Positions 35,746 through 43,891 of a DNA stretch of 43,891 nucleotides are shown piece by piece. The translations under genes were made by a program, and so were the position numbers. The stretch is taken from NCBI GenBank assembly GCA_038215555.1, contig JBBQQT010000010.1:1-43891 (forward strand), given 5' to 3'. The notes under the pieces are model-generated. The model did not search any database. It was not told the origin of the DNA and saw nothing but the letters and a program-made list of their open reading frames with translations. This DNA comes from PFJX01 sp038215555 (lineage in GTDB: Bacteria; Pseudomonadota; Gammaproteobacteria; Burkholderiales; Thiobacillaceae). Positions within the stretch are counted from its first letter, which is position 1. Each line of letters begins with the position of its first letter.

Positions 35746-37758
35746 CTAAGCGCGCACGAACCAGGTGGCGAGCAACAGCACGCCAATGATCATTGCGAAG
35801 GCATAGTGATAAATGTAGCCGGATTGCAGATGCCGTACGACGCTTGCGATACGGCCGACCATCCGCGCCGTGCCATTGACCAGCAGTCCATCGATTGCCG
35901 CCACGTCGCCCCAGCGCCAGAACTTGCCGCCGATGTAACGAGCGCCATTGGCGAAGAACCATTGATTGAAGGTATCGAAACCGTATTTGTTATCCAGAAT
36001 CATGTAAATCACGCTAAACCGCTTCTGGATCGCCGCCGGAATATCCGGCCGCTTCATATAGAAGAACCAGGCCATCGCCACACCCGCCACACCCAGCCAG
36101 AATGGCAACAAAGTCATGCCATGCAACGCCATCGCCGTGGCGCCATGGAAGTGCCGTGCCAGTTCCTGCATCGCGCCATGTGTGTCGCCGATATAAACCG
36201 CATGCCCCAGCCAGTTGCCAAACAGCAATGAATCAATGGTCAGATAGCCAATGATCAGCGACGGGATGGCTAGCAGGATCAACGGCAAGGTCACCACCCA
36301 CGGCGTTTCATGCGGCGTATGGTCATCATGACCATGGTGAGCGTGGGCATCGTCTTCCTTGTCCGCCTCGTGGTCATGCGTATGGTGCGCATTGCGGAAG
36401 CGCTCCTTGCCGTGGAAGACCAGAAAATACATGCGGAATGAGTAGAACGCGGTCACGAACACGCCGAGTGTCACGGCGAAGTAGGCAAATCCGGAGCCGG
36501 CCAGTTCGGAGAACTTCACCGCCTCGATGATGCTGTCCTTCGAGTAGAAACCGGACAGGAACGGTGTGCCAATCAGCGCCAACGAACCGATCAGCGAAGT
36601 GATCCAGGTGATCGGCAAGTACTTGCGCAGGCCGCCCATATAGCGGATGTCCTGGTTATGGTGCATCGCCATGATCACCGAACCGGCGGCCAGAAACAGC
36701 AGCGCTTTGAAGAAGGCGTGTGTCATCAGGTGGAAGATCGCTACCGAATAAGCCGATGCACCCAACGCGACCGTCATGTAGCCGAGTTGCGACAGCGTCG
36801 AATACGCGACTACCCGTTTGATGTCGTTCTGGATGATGCCGAGGAATCCCATGAACAGCGCGGTGATCGCGCCAATGATCATGACGAAGGACAACGCGGT
36901 GTCGGACAGCTCGAACAACGGCGACATCCGCGTCACCATGAAGATGCCGGCGGTGACCATGGTCGCGGCGTGAATCAGCGCAGAAATTGGTGTCGGGCCT
37001 TCCATCGAATCGGGCAGCCAGACATGCAGCGGGAACTGCGCCGACTTGCCCATCGCACCGATGAACAGCAGGATGCAAATTACCGCCATCAGGCTCCATT
37101 CGTGCCCATCGATCAGGCTGATCGTGTGATTCGCAAGTTGCGGCGCCATCTGGAACACCTGGGCGTAATCCAGCGTGCCGAAGTAGGCCCAGATCAGGCC
37201 GATTCCAAGAAGGAAACCGAAATCGCCGACCCGGTTGACCAGGAACGCCTTCAGGTTGGCGTAGATCGCGGTTTCACGCGTGAACCAGAAGCCGATCAGC
37301 AGATACGACACCAAGCCCACCGCTTCCCAGCCAAAGAACAGTTGCAGGAAGTTGTTGCTCATCACCAGCATCAACATCGAGAAGGTGAACAGCGAGATGT
37401 AGCTAAAGAAGCGCTGGTAGCCCGGATCGTCTTTCATGTAACCGATGGTGTAGATGTGGACCATCAACGAGACGAAGGTGACGACCAGCATCATCAGCAC
37501 CGTCAGGCGATCAATCAGGAAGCCGATCTCCAGCGTCAAATCACCCGAGGTCAGCCAGGTATAGACCGGTCCGTTGTAAGTGTTGCCGGCTTGCACGTCC
37601 TGAAAAATCAGCAGCGAGCCAAGAAAAGCGATCGCCACGCCGAGAATGGTGACCGTATGCGCACCGGTGCGGCCGATGACCTTGCCGAACAGGCCGGCGA
37701 TCAGTGCACCAGCCAGCGGCGCCAGTGGAACGGTCAGGTAAAGGCTTTGCATATCCAT
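35746..37758 (-). CDS. nuoL: NADH-quinone oxidoreductase subunit L
   Basis: A 670-residue antiporter-like subunit with about 16 membrane segments and the long C-terminal lateral helix. Key strings are LIDRLTVLMMLVVTFVSLMVHIYTIGYM, FFGWEAVGLVSYLLIGFW, KSAQFPLHVWLPDSMEGPTPISALIHAATMV and KRVVAYSTLSQLGYM. A His/Asp-rich loop (about residues 445-475) is common in betaproteobacterial NuoL. It lies 6 bp after nuoK. The TAG stop sits within the 5-bp repeat flanking the palindromic element, so the insertion did not alter the protein. Confidence 0.96.
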   Translation of the reverse strand: MDMQSLYLTVPLAPLAGALIAGLFGKVIGRTGAHTVTILGVAIAFLGSLLIFQDVQAGNTYNGPVYTWLTSGDLTLEIGFLIDRLTVLMMLVVTFVSLMVHIYTIGYMKDDPGYQRFFSYISLFTFSMLMLVMSNNFLQLFFGWEAVGLVSYLLIGFWFTRETAIYANLKAFLVNRVGDFGFLLGIGLIWAYFGTLDYAQVFQMAPQLANHTISLIDGHEWSLMAVICILLFIGAMGKSAQFPLHVWLPDSMEGPTPISALIHAATMVTAGIFMVTRMSPLFELSDTALSFVMIIGAITALFMGFLGIIQNDIKRVVAYSTLSQLGYMTVALGASAYSVAIFHLMTHAFFKALLFLAAGSVIMAMHHNQDIRYMGGLRKYLPITWITSLIGSLALIGTPFLSGFYSKDSIIEAVKFSELAGSGFAYFAVTLGVFVTAFYSFRMYFLVFHGKERFRNAHHTHDHEADKEDDAHAHHGHDDHTPHETPWVVTLPLILLAIPSLIIGYLTIDSLLFGNWLGHAVYIGDTHGAMQELARHFHGATAMALHGMTLLPFWLGVAGVAMAWFFYMKRPDIPAAIQKRFSVIYMILDNKYGFDTFNQWFFANGARYIGGKFWRWGDVAAIDGLLVNGTARMVGRIASVVRHLQSGYIYHYAFAMIIGVLLLATWFVRA

Positions 37759-37764
37759 GATTTA

Positions 37765-38070
37765 TCAGCCCTTCAACCGATCCAGACTATCGACATTGAT
37801 GCTGCGCATATTGCGGAACAACACGACCAGGATCGCCAGTCCGATGGCCGATTCGGCGGCAGCCACGGTCAAGATGAAAAACACGAAAACCTGACCGCTG
37901 ATGTCGTCGAGATAGCGGGCAAAAGCGATGAAGTTCATGTTCACCGCGAGCAGCATCAGTTCGATCGCCATCAGGATGATGATGATGTTCTTCCGGTTCA
38001 GGAATATCCCGACCACACTGATCGCAAACAGGATGGAACCGAGTATGAGGTAGTGATTCAGGCCAATCAT
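37765..38070 (-). CDS. nuoK: NADH-quinone oxidoreductase subunit K
   Basis: A 101-residue subunit with three membrane segments. The conserved glutamates are in ILMAIELMLLAVN and AAAESAIGLAILV. The length is standard. The start overlaps the nuoJ stop by 4 bp. Confidence 0.97.
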   Translation of the reverse strand: MIGLNHYLILGSILFAISVVGIFLNRKNIIIILMAIELMLLAVNMNFIAFARYLDDISGQVFVFFILTVAAAESAIGLAILVVLFRNMRSINVDSLDRLKG

Positions 38071-38696
38071 TCGTCATCCTCTTTGGGGGCTTCTGGTCGG
38101 GTTTGCGTCTTCTGCGGCTTCAGATTCACCATGCGAATCCGGTCGGCGCGCTTGACCTTGACCTGATCAGCGGGATTCATCGCACGCGTGTCGCCACGTT
38201 TGCGATGGGTCAGCGTAATCGCTGCGACCATCGCCACCAGCAACAACACGGCGGCCAGTTCGAACGGATAGACGTATTCCGTATAAAGCACCATGCCGAG
38301 TTCCTTGGTATTGCTGTAATCGGCGGCATGCGCTGCCGGCTCGGCCAGGCCAAAGTCCTTGCCGCCCAACACCATGATCATTTCGACCACCATCAGGCCG
38401 CCAACCAGCAACCCGGCAGGCAAATAACTCCAGAAACCGCGGCGCATTTCTTCAATGTTGATGTCCAACATCATCACCACGAACAGGAACAGCACCATCA
38501 CCGCGCCGATATAGACCAGCACCAGCGTGATCGCGAGGAATTCGGCTTCCAGCAGAAGCCACAGGCCGGCGGCGGAGAAGAACGCCAGCACCAGAGCCAG
38601 TGCCGCGTGCACCGGGTTGCGCGCGGTAATCACGCGCAGGCTCGCCAGCAGCAGGATGGCGGAAAGGATGTAGAAAACGAAGCCAGTGAATTCCAT
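38067..38696 (-). CDS. nuoJ: NADH-quinone oxidoreductase subunit J
   Basis: A 209-residue membrane subunit with five segments. The signature region is LWLLLEAEFLAITLVLVYIGAVMVLFLFVVMMLDI. The polar C-terminal tail (VKVKRADRIRMVNLKPQKTQTRPEAPKEDDE region) extends into the cytoplasm and ends at the 4-bp overlap with nuoK. It is 20 bp after nuoI. Confidence 0.96.
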   Translation of the reverse strand: MEFTGFVFYILSAILLLASLRVITARNPVHAALALVLAFFSAAGLWLLLEAEFLAITLVLVYIGAVMVLFLFVVMMLDINIEEMRRGFWSYLPAGLLVGGLMVVEMIMVLGGKDFGLAEPAAHAADYSNTKELGMVLYTEYVYPFELAAVLLLVAMVAAITLTHRKRGDTRAMNPADQVKVKRADRIRMVNLKPQKTQTRPEAPKEDDE

Positions 38697-38716
38697 GTCG
38701 GTTCCGTCAGCGATGC

Positions 38717-39208
38717 TTAGCGATAACGAGCATCTTCAGCCCGGTCTTTTGCAATCTGTTCTTCATATTTGTCGCCTACAGCCAGCAGCATGTCCTTGGT
38801 GTAATAGAGATCGCCGCGTTGCTCGCCGTGGTATTCCAGGATGCGCGTTTCGACGATGGCGTCGACCGGGCAGGCTTCCTCGCAGAAACCGCAGAAGATG
38901 CACTTGGTCAGGTCGATGTCATAAACCGTCGTGCGGCGCGTACCGTCTTCGCGCTGTTCCGATTCGATCTTGATCGCCAGCGCCGGGCAGACCGCTTCGC
39001 ACAGTTTGCAGGCGATGCAGCGTTCCTCGCCGTTGGGATAACGACGCTGAGCATGCAGACCGCGAAATCGCGGCGACTGCGGGGTTTTTTCTTCCGGGAA
39101 CTGGACGGTGATCTTGCGCGCGAAAAAATGCCGCCCGGTCAACGCCATGCCGCGCACCAGTTCGGTGAGCAAGAAAGTATTGAAGAAGGACTTGATGCTG
39201 TTGAACAT
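38717..39208 (-). CDS. nuoI: NADH-quinone oxidoreductase subunit I
   Basis: A 163-residue peripheral subunit carrying two [4Fe-4S] clusters (N6a and N6b). The ligands are in CIACKLCEAVCP and CIFCGFCEEACP. The amphipathic N-terminus lies on the membrane. It follows nuoH by 12 bp. Confidence 0.97.
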   Translation of the reverse strand: MFNSIKSFFNTFLLTELVRGMALTGRHFFARKITVQFPEEKTPQSPRFRGLHAQRRYPNGEERCIACKLCEAVCPALAIKIESEQREDGTRRTTVYDIDLTKCIFCGFCEEACPVDAIVETRILEYHGEQRGDLYYTKDMLLAVGDKYEEQIAKDRAEDARYR

Positions 39209-39220
39209 GAATGCCCCTCC

Positions 39221-40249
39221 TTAGTGGAACCAGTGACCGATGGGGGTCTGCATCGCGGCGCCGACGACCAGAATCCAGACCAGCGTCACCGGAATGAACA
39301 CTTTCCAGCCCAGACGCATGATCTGGTCATAGCGATAACGTGGGAAGGTGGCGCGAAACCAGAGGAACAGGAACAGCACGAAACTCATCTTCGCCGCAAT
39401 CCAGATGAAACCATCCGGCAGGAACGGGAACGGCGACAGCCAGCCGCCCAGGAACATGATGCTGGTCAGACCGGCGATCAGGATCATGTTGGCATATTCG
39501 GCGAGGAAGAACACCGCGAAGGCCATGCCGGAATACTCGACGTGGAAACCGGCGACGATTTCCGATTCGCCTTCCGCCACGTCAAACGGCGCGCGGTTGG
39601 TTTCCGCCACGCCAGCAATCAGATAGACAATGAACAACGGGAACAGTGGCAGCCAATACCACTGCCAGAAACCGCCGGCCTGGGCGTTGACGATATCGAT
39701 CAGGTTCAGACTTTGCGAGGCCATCAACACGCCCACCAGCGCGAAACCCATGGCGATTTCATACGACACGATCTGCGCCGACGAACGCATCGCGCCGAGG
39801 AAGGCGTATTTGGAGTTGGACGCCCAACCAGCGATGACCACGCCGTACACACCCATCGAGGTAATCGCCATGATGTACAGCAAGCCGGCGTTCATGTTGG
39901 CCAGCACCAGCTTGTCGGTAAACGGGAACGCTGCCCAGGCCGCCAGCGCCGGCGCGATGACCAGTACCGGACCCAACAGGAACAGGCCCTTGTTGGCGCC
40001 GCTGGGGATGATGATTTCCTTCATCAACAGCTTGAGGCCGTCGGCAATCGGTTGCAGCAGGCCGAGCGGCCCGACCCGGTTCGGGCCGATGCGCACCTGC
40101 ATGTAGCCGATCACCTTGCGCTCGGCGTAAGTCAAATAGGCCACCGCGATCATCAGCGGCGCGACGATGAGCATGATCTTGACCAGGGTCCAGATCGGCA
40201 GCCAAGCGGGGCCGAGCAATTCGGCAACGGGGGCGAGTAGCGCATCCAT
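39221..40249 (-). CDS. nuoH: NADH-quinone oxidoreductase subunit H
   Basis: A 342-residue membrane subunit that helps form the quinone site. Marks are the conserved AYLTYAERKVIGYMQVRIGPNRVGPLGLLQPIAD loop, ETNRAPFDVAEGESEIVAGFHVEYSG and RATFPRYRYDQIMRLGWK. The ATG at 40249 gives the usual short N-terminus and starts 1 bp after the nuoG stop; an earlier start at 40288 lies within nuoG. Confidence 0.96.
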   Translation of the reverse strand: MDALLAPVAELLGPAWLPIWTLVKIMLIVAPLMIAVAYLTYAERKVIGYMQVRIGPNRVGPLGLLQPIADGLKLLMKEIIIPSGANKGLFLLGPVLVIAPALAAWAAFPFTDKLVLANMNAGLLYIMAITSMGVYGVVIAGWASNSKYAFLGAMRSSAQIVSYEIAMGFALVGVLMASQSLNLIDIVNAQAGGFWQWYWLPLFPLFIVYLIAGVAETNRAPFDVAEGESEIVAGFHVEYSGMAFAVFFLAEYANMILIAGLTSIMFLGGWLSPFPFLPDGFIWIAAKMSFVLFLFLWFRATFPRYRYDQIMRLGWKVFIPVTLVWILVVGAAMQTPIGHWFH

Positions 40250-40250
40250 G

Positions 40251-42578
40251 TCAGATCTTCTCCACGCTGATCGGGCCAAGACGCGCACCCAGCACAGCCG
40301 TCAGGGGATGCGCGGCGGCAAGCCGAAGCGCGCCGACCGCTAATCGATCATCGCGATGCAGCGGCAGTTCAACCACTGCATCGCCTTGGCGCACGCGCAC
40401 CAGGCTGCCTTCAGTCAGACCAAGACGCATCATCCATTCACTTCCCATCCAGGCTACCGGCGAGGCCGCATCGGTGGTCGCCTGCAAGGCGGGAGACCGA
40501 CGCACGATGGGATCAAGCTGATACAGCGGTGTTTCTCCGATGCGTTCGAGGCCTTCAGCGACGATGGTTGCAGCAGGATCAACTTCAATTTCAGGCGCAG
40601 AATTGTTCAAAGCCGCAGCCAGATCGCCATGTATGGCATCGGCTCGCACTGCTTCGGCAGTGTCGTAATCGAAGCCACCGAGGCTGAGCAGATTGCCCAG
40701 CACACGCAGCACTTTCCATGCCGGACGCGCCTCACCCTGCGGTTTGACGACCCCGTGGAAGCTTTGCAGGCGGCCTTCCATGTTCACGTAACTGCCGGCG
40801 GTTTCGCTGAACGGCGCAATCGGCAGCATCACATCGGCGTAATCAAGAGCGGTCGTTTTGAACGCGCTCAGCGCGACCACGAACTCGGCCCCACGCATCG
40901 CGGCAGTGGCCGCGGCAGCATCGTAGGCATCCAGTTCCGGCTCGGCACCGAGCAGGACGTAAGCGGCACGCTGATTCGCCAACATGGCATGCGCGCCAAG
41001 GCCGTTCGGGCCCGGCAAAGCGCCGACCACTTGTGCGCCAACACTGTTGGCGGCAGGCGACAAAAAGCCAAGGCTGGCGCCGCTGGCGGCAGCAATTGCC
41101 TGCGCCAAGACGTGTAATTGACCCGCTTGCGCATGGTTCTGCGCCAGTGCGCCGAGCAGGACGGCCTTCTTTTCACCCGCCAGCAAGCTGGCAGAAATTG
41201 CCCGTGCGGCATCGTTTACGCTGACATCGGCAATCGCAGCCGAAACCGAGGCCATCTCCGCACCGGCTTCCTGCATCGCTTTCGCAATTTGCGCCAGACC
41301 ATGCGTCCAGGCGCTGGGCTTGGCAATCAAGCGAGCATTGACCTTGCTCAGCAGATCGTCGCCCGCCGCATGCAGCAGATTGATTTGTGCGCCACGTTTG
41401 ACGGCCTGGCGCAAACGCTGCGCGATCAAAGGTTGTTCTTGCCGAATGCTGGCACCGACCAGCAGCACGCGGTCCAGCGTAGACAGGTCGGCCACCGGCA
41501 TGCCCAGCCAGCGAGCACCAGCACTGGCGCTGGCATCGGCCTGGGCCAGACGATGGTCGATGTTCTCGCTGCCGAGACCGCGCAACAGTTTGGTGAACAG
41601 ATACAACTCTTCCAGCGTCTGATGCGGCGAGGCGAGGCCACCAATCGCTGCCGGGCCCTGGCTGTCGCGAATCTGGCCGAGTCGGCTGGCGACTTGCTCC
41701 AGCGCGTCCTGCCAGCTCACTTCCCGCCATTGGCCGTCTTTCCTCATCATCGGCTGCGTCAAGCGCTGTTCAGAATTCAGGGCTTCATAGCTGAATCGAT
41801 CGCGGTCGGCGATCCAGCATTCGTTGATCGCTTCGTTGTCCTGCGGTACCACACGCATGACGCGGTTATCTTTGACATGCACCTGGATATTAGCGCCGAG
41901 GCCATCATGCGGACTCACCGATTTACGCCGCGACAACTCCCAGGATCGCGCCTTGTAGCGGAACGGCTTGGAGGTCAACGCGCCGACCGGGCAAAGCTCG
42001 ATGACATTGCCGGAAAGTTCGTGGCAGACCTGGGTTTCCAGGAACGGCATGACTTCGACATGTTCACCGCGCCCCGGCATACCGAGTTCCATCAGGCCGG
42101 CGATTTCCTGGCCGAAACGAATGCAGCGGCTGCAATGGATGCAGCGCGTCATGTCGGTGGAAATCAGCGGGCCGAGCTCCTTGTCCTTCACCACGCGCTT
42201 GGCTTCTTTGTAATGCGAGGAAGAACCGCCGTAACCGACCGCGATGTCCTGCAACTGGCATTCACCGCCCTGGTCGCAGATTGGGCAATCGAGCGGGTGG
42301 TTGATCAGCAGAAACTCCATCACGCCAGCCTGGGCGGCAATGGCCTTTGGCGAATGCGTCTGTACCTTCATGCCATCGGTCACCGGCGTAGCGCAGGCAG
42401 GCAGCGGTTTCGGCGCTTTTTCCACTTCCACCAGGCACATGCGGCAGTTGGCGGCGATGGACAATTTCTTGTGGTAGCAGAAGTGCGGGATGACGATACC
42501 GGCCTGATGTGCCGCATCCATCACGGTGGCACCAGGCGCGACTTCGATCTGCTTGCCGTCGATTTCGATGTATGGCAT
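40251..42578 (-). CDS. nuoG: NADH-quinone oxidoreductase subunit G
   Basis: A 775-residue iron-sulfur subunit. The N-terminal third holds the [2Fe-2S] site (CYHKKLSIAANCRMC), the His-ligated cluster (HPLDCPICDQGGEC) and a [4Fe-4S] site (CIHCSRCIRFGQEI). The rest is the molybdopterin-oxidoreductase-like fold without catalytic metal, typical of the family. It lies 1 bp after nuoF. Length is normal. Confidence 0.96.
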   Translation of the reverse strand: MPYIEIDGKQIEVAPGATVMDAAHQAGIVIPHFCYHKKLSIAANCRMCLVEVEKAPKPLPACATPVTDGMKVQTHSPKAIAAQAGVMEFLLINHPLDCPICDQGGECQLQDIAVGYGGSSSHYKEAKRVVKDKELGPLISTDMTRCIHCSRCIRFGQEIAGLMELGMPGRGEHVEVMPFLETQVCHELSGNVIELCPVGALTSKPFRYKARSWELSRRKSVSPHDGLGANIQVHVKDNRVMRVVPQDNEAINECWIADRDRFSYEALNSEQRLTQPMMRKDGQWREVSWQDALEQVASRLGQIRDSQGPAAIGGLASPHQTLEELYLFTKLLRGLGSENIDHRLAQADASASAGARWLGMPVADLSTLDRVLLVGASIRQEQPLIAQRLRQAVKRGAQINLLHAAGDDLLSKVNARLIAKPSAWTHGLAQIAKAMQEAGAEMASVSAAIADVSVNDAARAISASLLAGEKKAVLLGALAQNHAQAGQLHVLAQAIAAASGASLGFLSPAANSVGAQVVGALPGPNGLGAHAMLANQRAAYVLLGAEPELDAYDAAAATAAMRGAEFVVALSAFKTTALDYADVMLPIAPFSETAGSYVNMEGRLQSFHGVVKPQGEARPAWKVLRVLGNLLSLGGFDYDTAEAVRADAIHGDLAAALNNSAPEIEVDPAATIVAEGLERIGETPLYQLDPIVRRSPALQATTDAASPVAWMGSEWMMRLGLTEGSLVRVRQGDAVVELPLHRDDRLAVGALRLAAAHPLTAVLGARLGPISVEKI

Positions 42579-42579
42579 C

Positions 42580-43866
42580 TCAGTTGCCCACCATGCAACG
42601 CTTGTGTTCGATGTGGTATTCGAACTCTTTGCGGAAATGTTTGACGAAGCTGGCGACCGGCCCCACCGCCGCCTCGCCGAGCGCGCAAATCGTGTTGCCG
42701 CCGATGTTCTTGCCGATCCGCAGCAGTTCGTCGAGATCCTCCGGCCGCCCCTTGCCGTGTTCGATACGCTTCACGATGCGATGCATCCAGCCGGTGCCTT
42801 CACGGCAAGGCGTGCATTGTCCGCAGGATTCTTCAAAGTAGAAATAGGACAGGCGCTCCAGCGCTTTCACCATACAGACGCTTTCGTCCATCACGATCAC
42901 CGCGCCGGAACCCAGCATGGAACCCGCTTTTGCGATGGAATCAAAGTCCAGCGTACAGGCCATCATCACGTCGGCCGGCAACACCGGCGCGGACGATCCG
43001 CCCGGGATGACCGCTTTCAAGGTATGCCCGGTGCGCACGCCACCAGCCATTTCGAGCAGATCGGCGAACGGCGTGCCGAGCGGAATCTCGTAATTTCCGG
43101 GTTTGTTGACGTGGCCTGAGATCGAGAAAATCTTGCTGCCACCGTTGTTCGGCTTGCCCAGTTCCAGGAAAGCCTGGCCACCGTGACGCATGATCCAGGG
43201 AATCGAAGCCAGCGTTTCGGTGTTGTTGATGGTGGTCGGCTTGCCGTACAGACCGAAGCTGGCCGGGAACGGCGGCTTGAAGCGCGGTTGCCCTTTTTTG
43301 CCTTCGATCGATTCCAGCAGCGCGGTTTCTTCGCCGCAGATGTAGGCGCCGTAACCATGATGCGCATGCAATTCGAAATCCCAGCCGGAACCGAGAATGT
43401 TCTTGCCCAGGAAACCGGCGGCGCGGGCTTCATCCAGCGCGCGTTCCCAGGATTCGTACTGCTCGAAGATTTCGCCGTGGATGTAGTTGTAACCCGCCAA
43501 CGCGCCCAGCGTGTAGCCGGCGATGATCATGCCTTCGATCAACTGATGCGGGTTGTAGCGAATGATGTCGCGGTCCTTGAAGGTGCCCGGCTCGCCTTCG
43601 TCACTGTTGCACACCACGTACTTGTCACCGGCAAAACCGCGTGGCATGAAACTCCACTTCAAACCGGTCGGGAAGCCGGCACCACCGCGACCGCGCAAAG
43701 CGCTGGTCTTGACCTCGGCAATGATGTTTTCTGCCGGCGTCTTCTCGGCCAGGATTTTCTTCAGCGCTTCATAACCGCCGTTGGCGATGTAGGTCGCCAA
43801 TGACGCAGGCGCCGAATGTTGCAGCGTCCAGAGACAAACTTGGGTATCGGGCGTGTTCAAACTCAT
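42580..43866 (-). CDS. nuoF: NADH-quinone oxidoreductase subunit F
   Basis: A 428-residue subunit that binds NADH and FMN and cluster N3. NADH/FMN motifs are RGRGGAGFPTGLKWSF and CNSDEGEPGTFKDR with AYICGEETALLESIEGKKG. The N3 ligands are in ESCGQCTPCREG. The start at 43866 overlaps the preceding nuoE stop by 3 bases (ATGA). Confidence 0.97.
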   Translation of the reverse strand: MSLNTPDTQVCLWTLQHSAPASLATYIANGGYEALKKILAEKTPAENIIAEVKTSALRGRGGAGFPTGLKWSFMPRGFAGDKYVVCNSDEGEPGTFKDRDIIRYNPHQLIEGMIIAGYTLGALAGYNYIHGEIFEQYESWERALDEARAAGFLGKNILGSGWDFELHAHHGYGAYICGEETALLESIEGKKGQPRFKPPFPASFGLYGKPTTINNTETLASIPWIMRHGGQAFLELGKPNNGGSKIFSISGHVNKPGNYEIPLGTPFADLLEMAGGVRTGHTLKAVIPGGSSAPVLPADVMMACTLDFDSIAKAGSMLGSGAVIVMDESVCMVKALERLSYFYFEESCGQCTPCREGTGWMHRIVKRIEHGKGRPEDLDELLRIGKNIGGNTICALGEAAVGPVASFVKHFRKEFEYHIEHKRCMVGN

Positions 43867-43891
43867 TTCATGTCATCCAGGAGTTTGTCGA
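43863..43891 (-). CDS. nuoE: NADH-quinone oxidoreductase subunit E, last codons only
   Basis: The window edge cuts this gene. Read on the minus strand, the last codons give ...DKLLDDMK followed by TGA, which overlaps the nuoF start. Position in the operon and the tail's form fit nuoE; too little is present to confirm by sequence alone. Confidence 0.6.

Noticed and set aside
36304..36400. His/Asp-rich stretch in NuoL as a novel metal site
   Set aside because: Similar His-rich loops occur in NuoL of many betaproteobacteria, so it is not new.
36658..38166. A 502-codon open frame on the plus strand across nuoJ-nuoL
   Set aside because: It runs antisense to well-supported nuo genes and its product is Gln/His/Arg-rich low-complexity protein, typical of a shadow frame in GC-rich DNA.
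41118..42644. A 508-codon open frame on the plus strand across nuoG
   Set aside because: It is antisense to nuoG, has no family motif and reflects codon bias of the true gene.

Overview
The window is about 44 kb of high-GC bacterial chromosome with dense gene packing and no phage or insertion-sequence transposase. Gene content points to a motile, respiring betaproteobacterial sulfur oxidiser, probably in the Nitrosomonadales (Gallionellaceae or Sulfuricellaceae type). The reasons are a dissimilatory sat plus aprBA set, a betaproteobacterial-style flagellar/chemotaxis cluster with FlrBC-type regulation and CheZ, an exosortase-type glycan ligase, and a 14-subunit-style nuo operon. The placement is inference from gene content; no 16S gene or other phylogenetic marker was analysed.

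Layout. (1) 181-5132, minus strand: a tightly overlapping run of shikimate kinase (aroK), a secreted beta-helix protein, a double-VanZ membrane protein and an O-antigen-ligase-like protein, with a DciA/DUF721 protein upstream. (2) 5251-9436, plus strand: secA, two small conserved proteins of unknown function, and a toxin-antitoxin pair whose ParE-like toxin is frameshifted. (3) 9517-15390, minus strand: sat, then aprB-aprA, then, past a strong terminator, a YkgJ-type cysteine-cluster protein and a SAM hydrolase. Sat and AprBA would together oxidise sulfite to sulfate through APS and make ATP. Neither known electron partner of AprBA (AprM or QmoABC) is next to them. The gaps here are rich in hairpins and palindromes.

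(4) 15614-18441, plus strand: a lipoprotein, a DUF6499/DUF2285-like protein, an AIM24-family protein and a SixA phosphatase. (5) 18481-24931, minus strand: a chemotaxis operon cheV-cheV-cheY-cheZ-cheA plus an EAL/HDOD protein, headed by a very good sigma-28 (FliA) promoter at 24994-25020. (6) 25066-32468, plus strand: the two-component pair flrB-flrC, then fliE-F-G-H-I (basal body, switch and export ATPase), with no fliJ following.

(7) 32583-43891, minus strand: the complex I operon from the last codons of nuoE through nuoF-G-H-I-J-K-L-M-N. A 125-bp palindromic, MITE-like element flanked by CTAAG sits between nuoL and nuoM, with the nuoL stop codon inside the flanking repeat.

I see no tRNA, rRNA, CRISPR array or replication origin. 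No gene-free stretch exceeds about 230 bases. The points most worth a second look are the MITE-like element in nuo, the repeated C-terminus-like motif at the N-terminus of CheZ, the isolated aprBA with its palindromic leader, the frameshifted toxin, and the aroK-linked glycan module.
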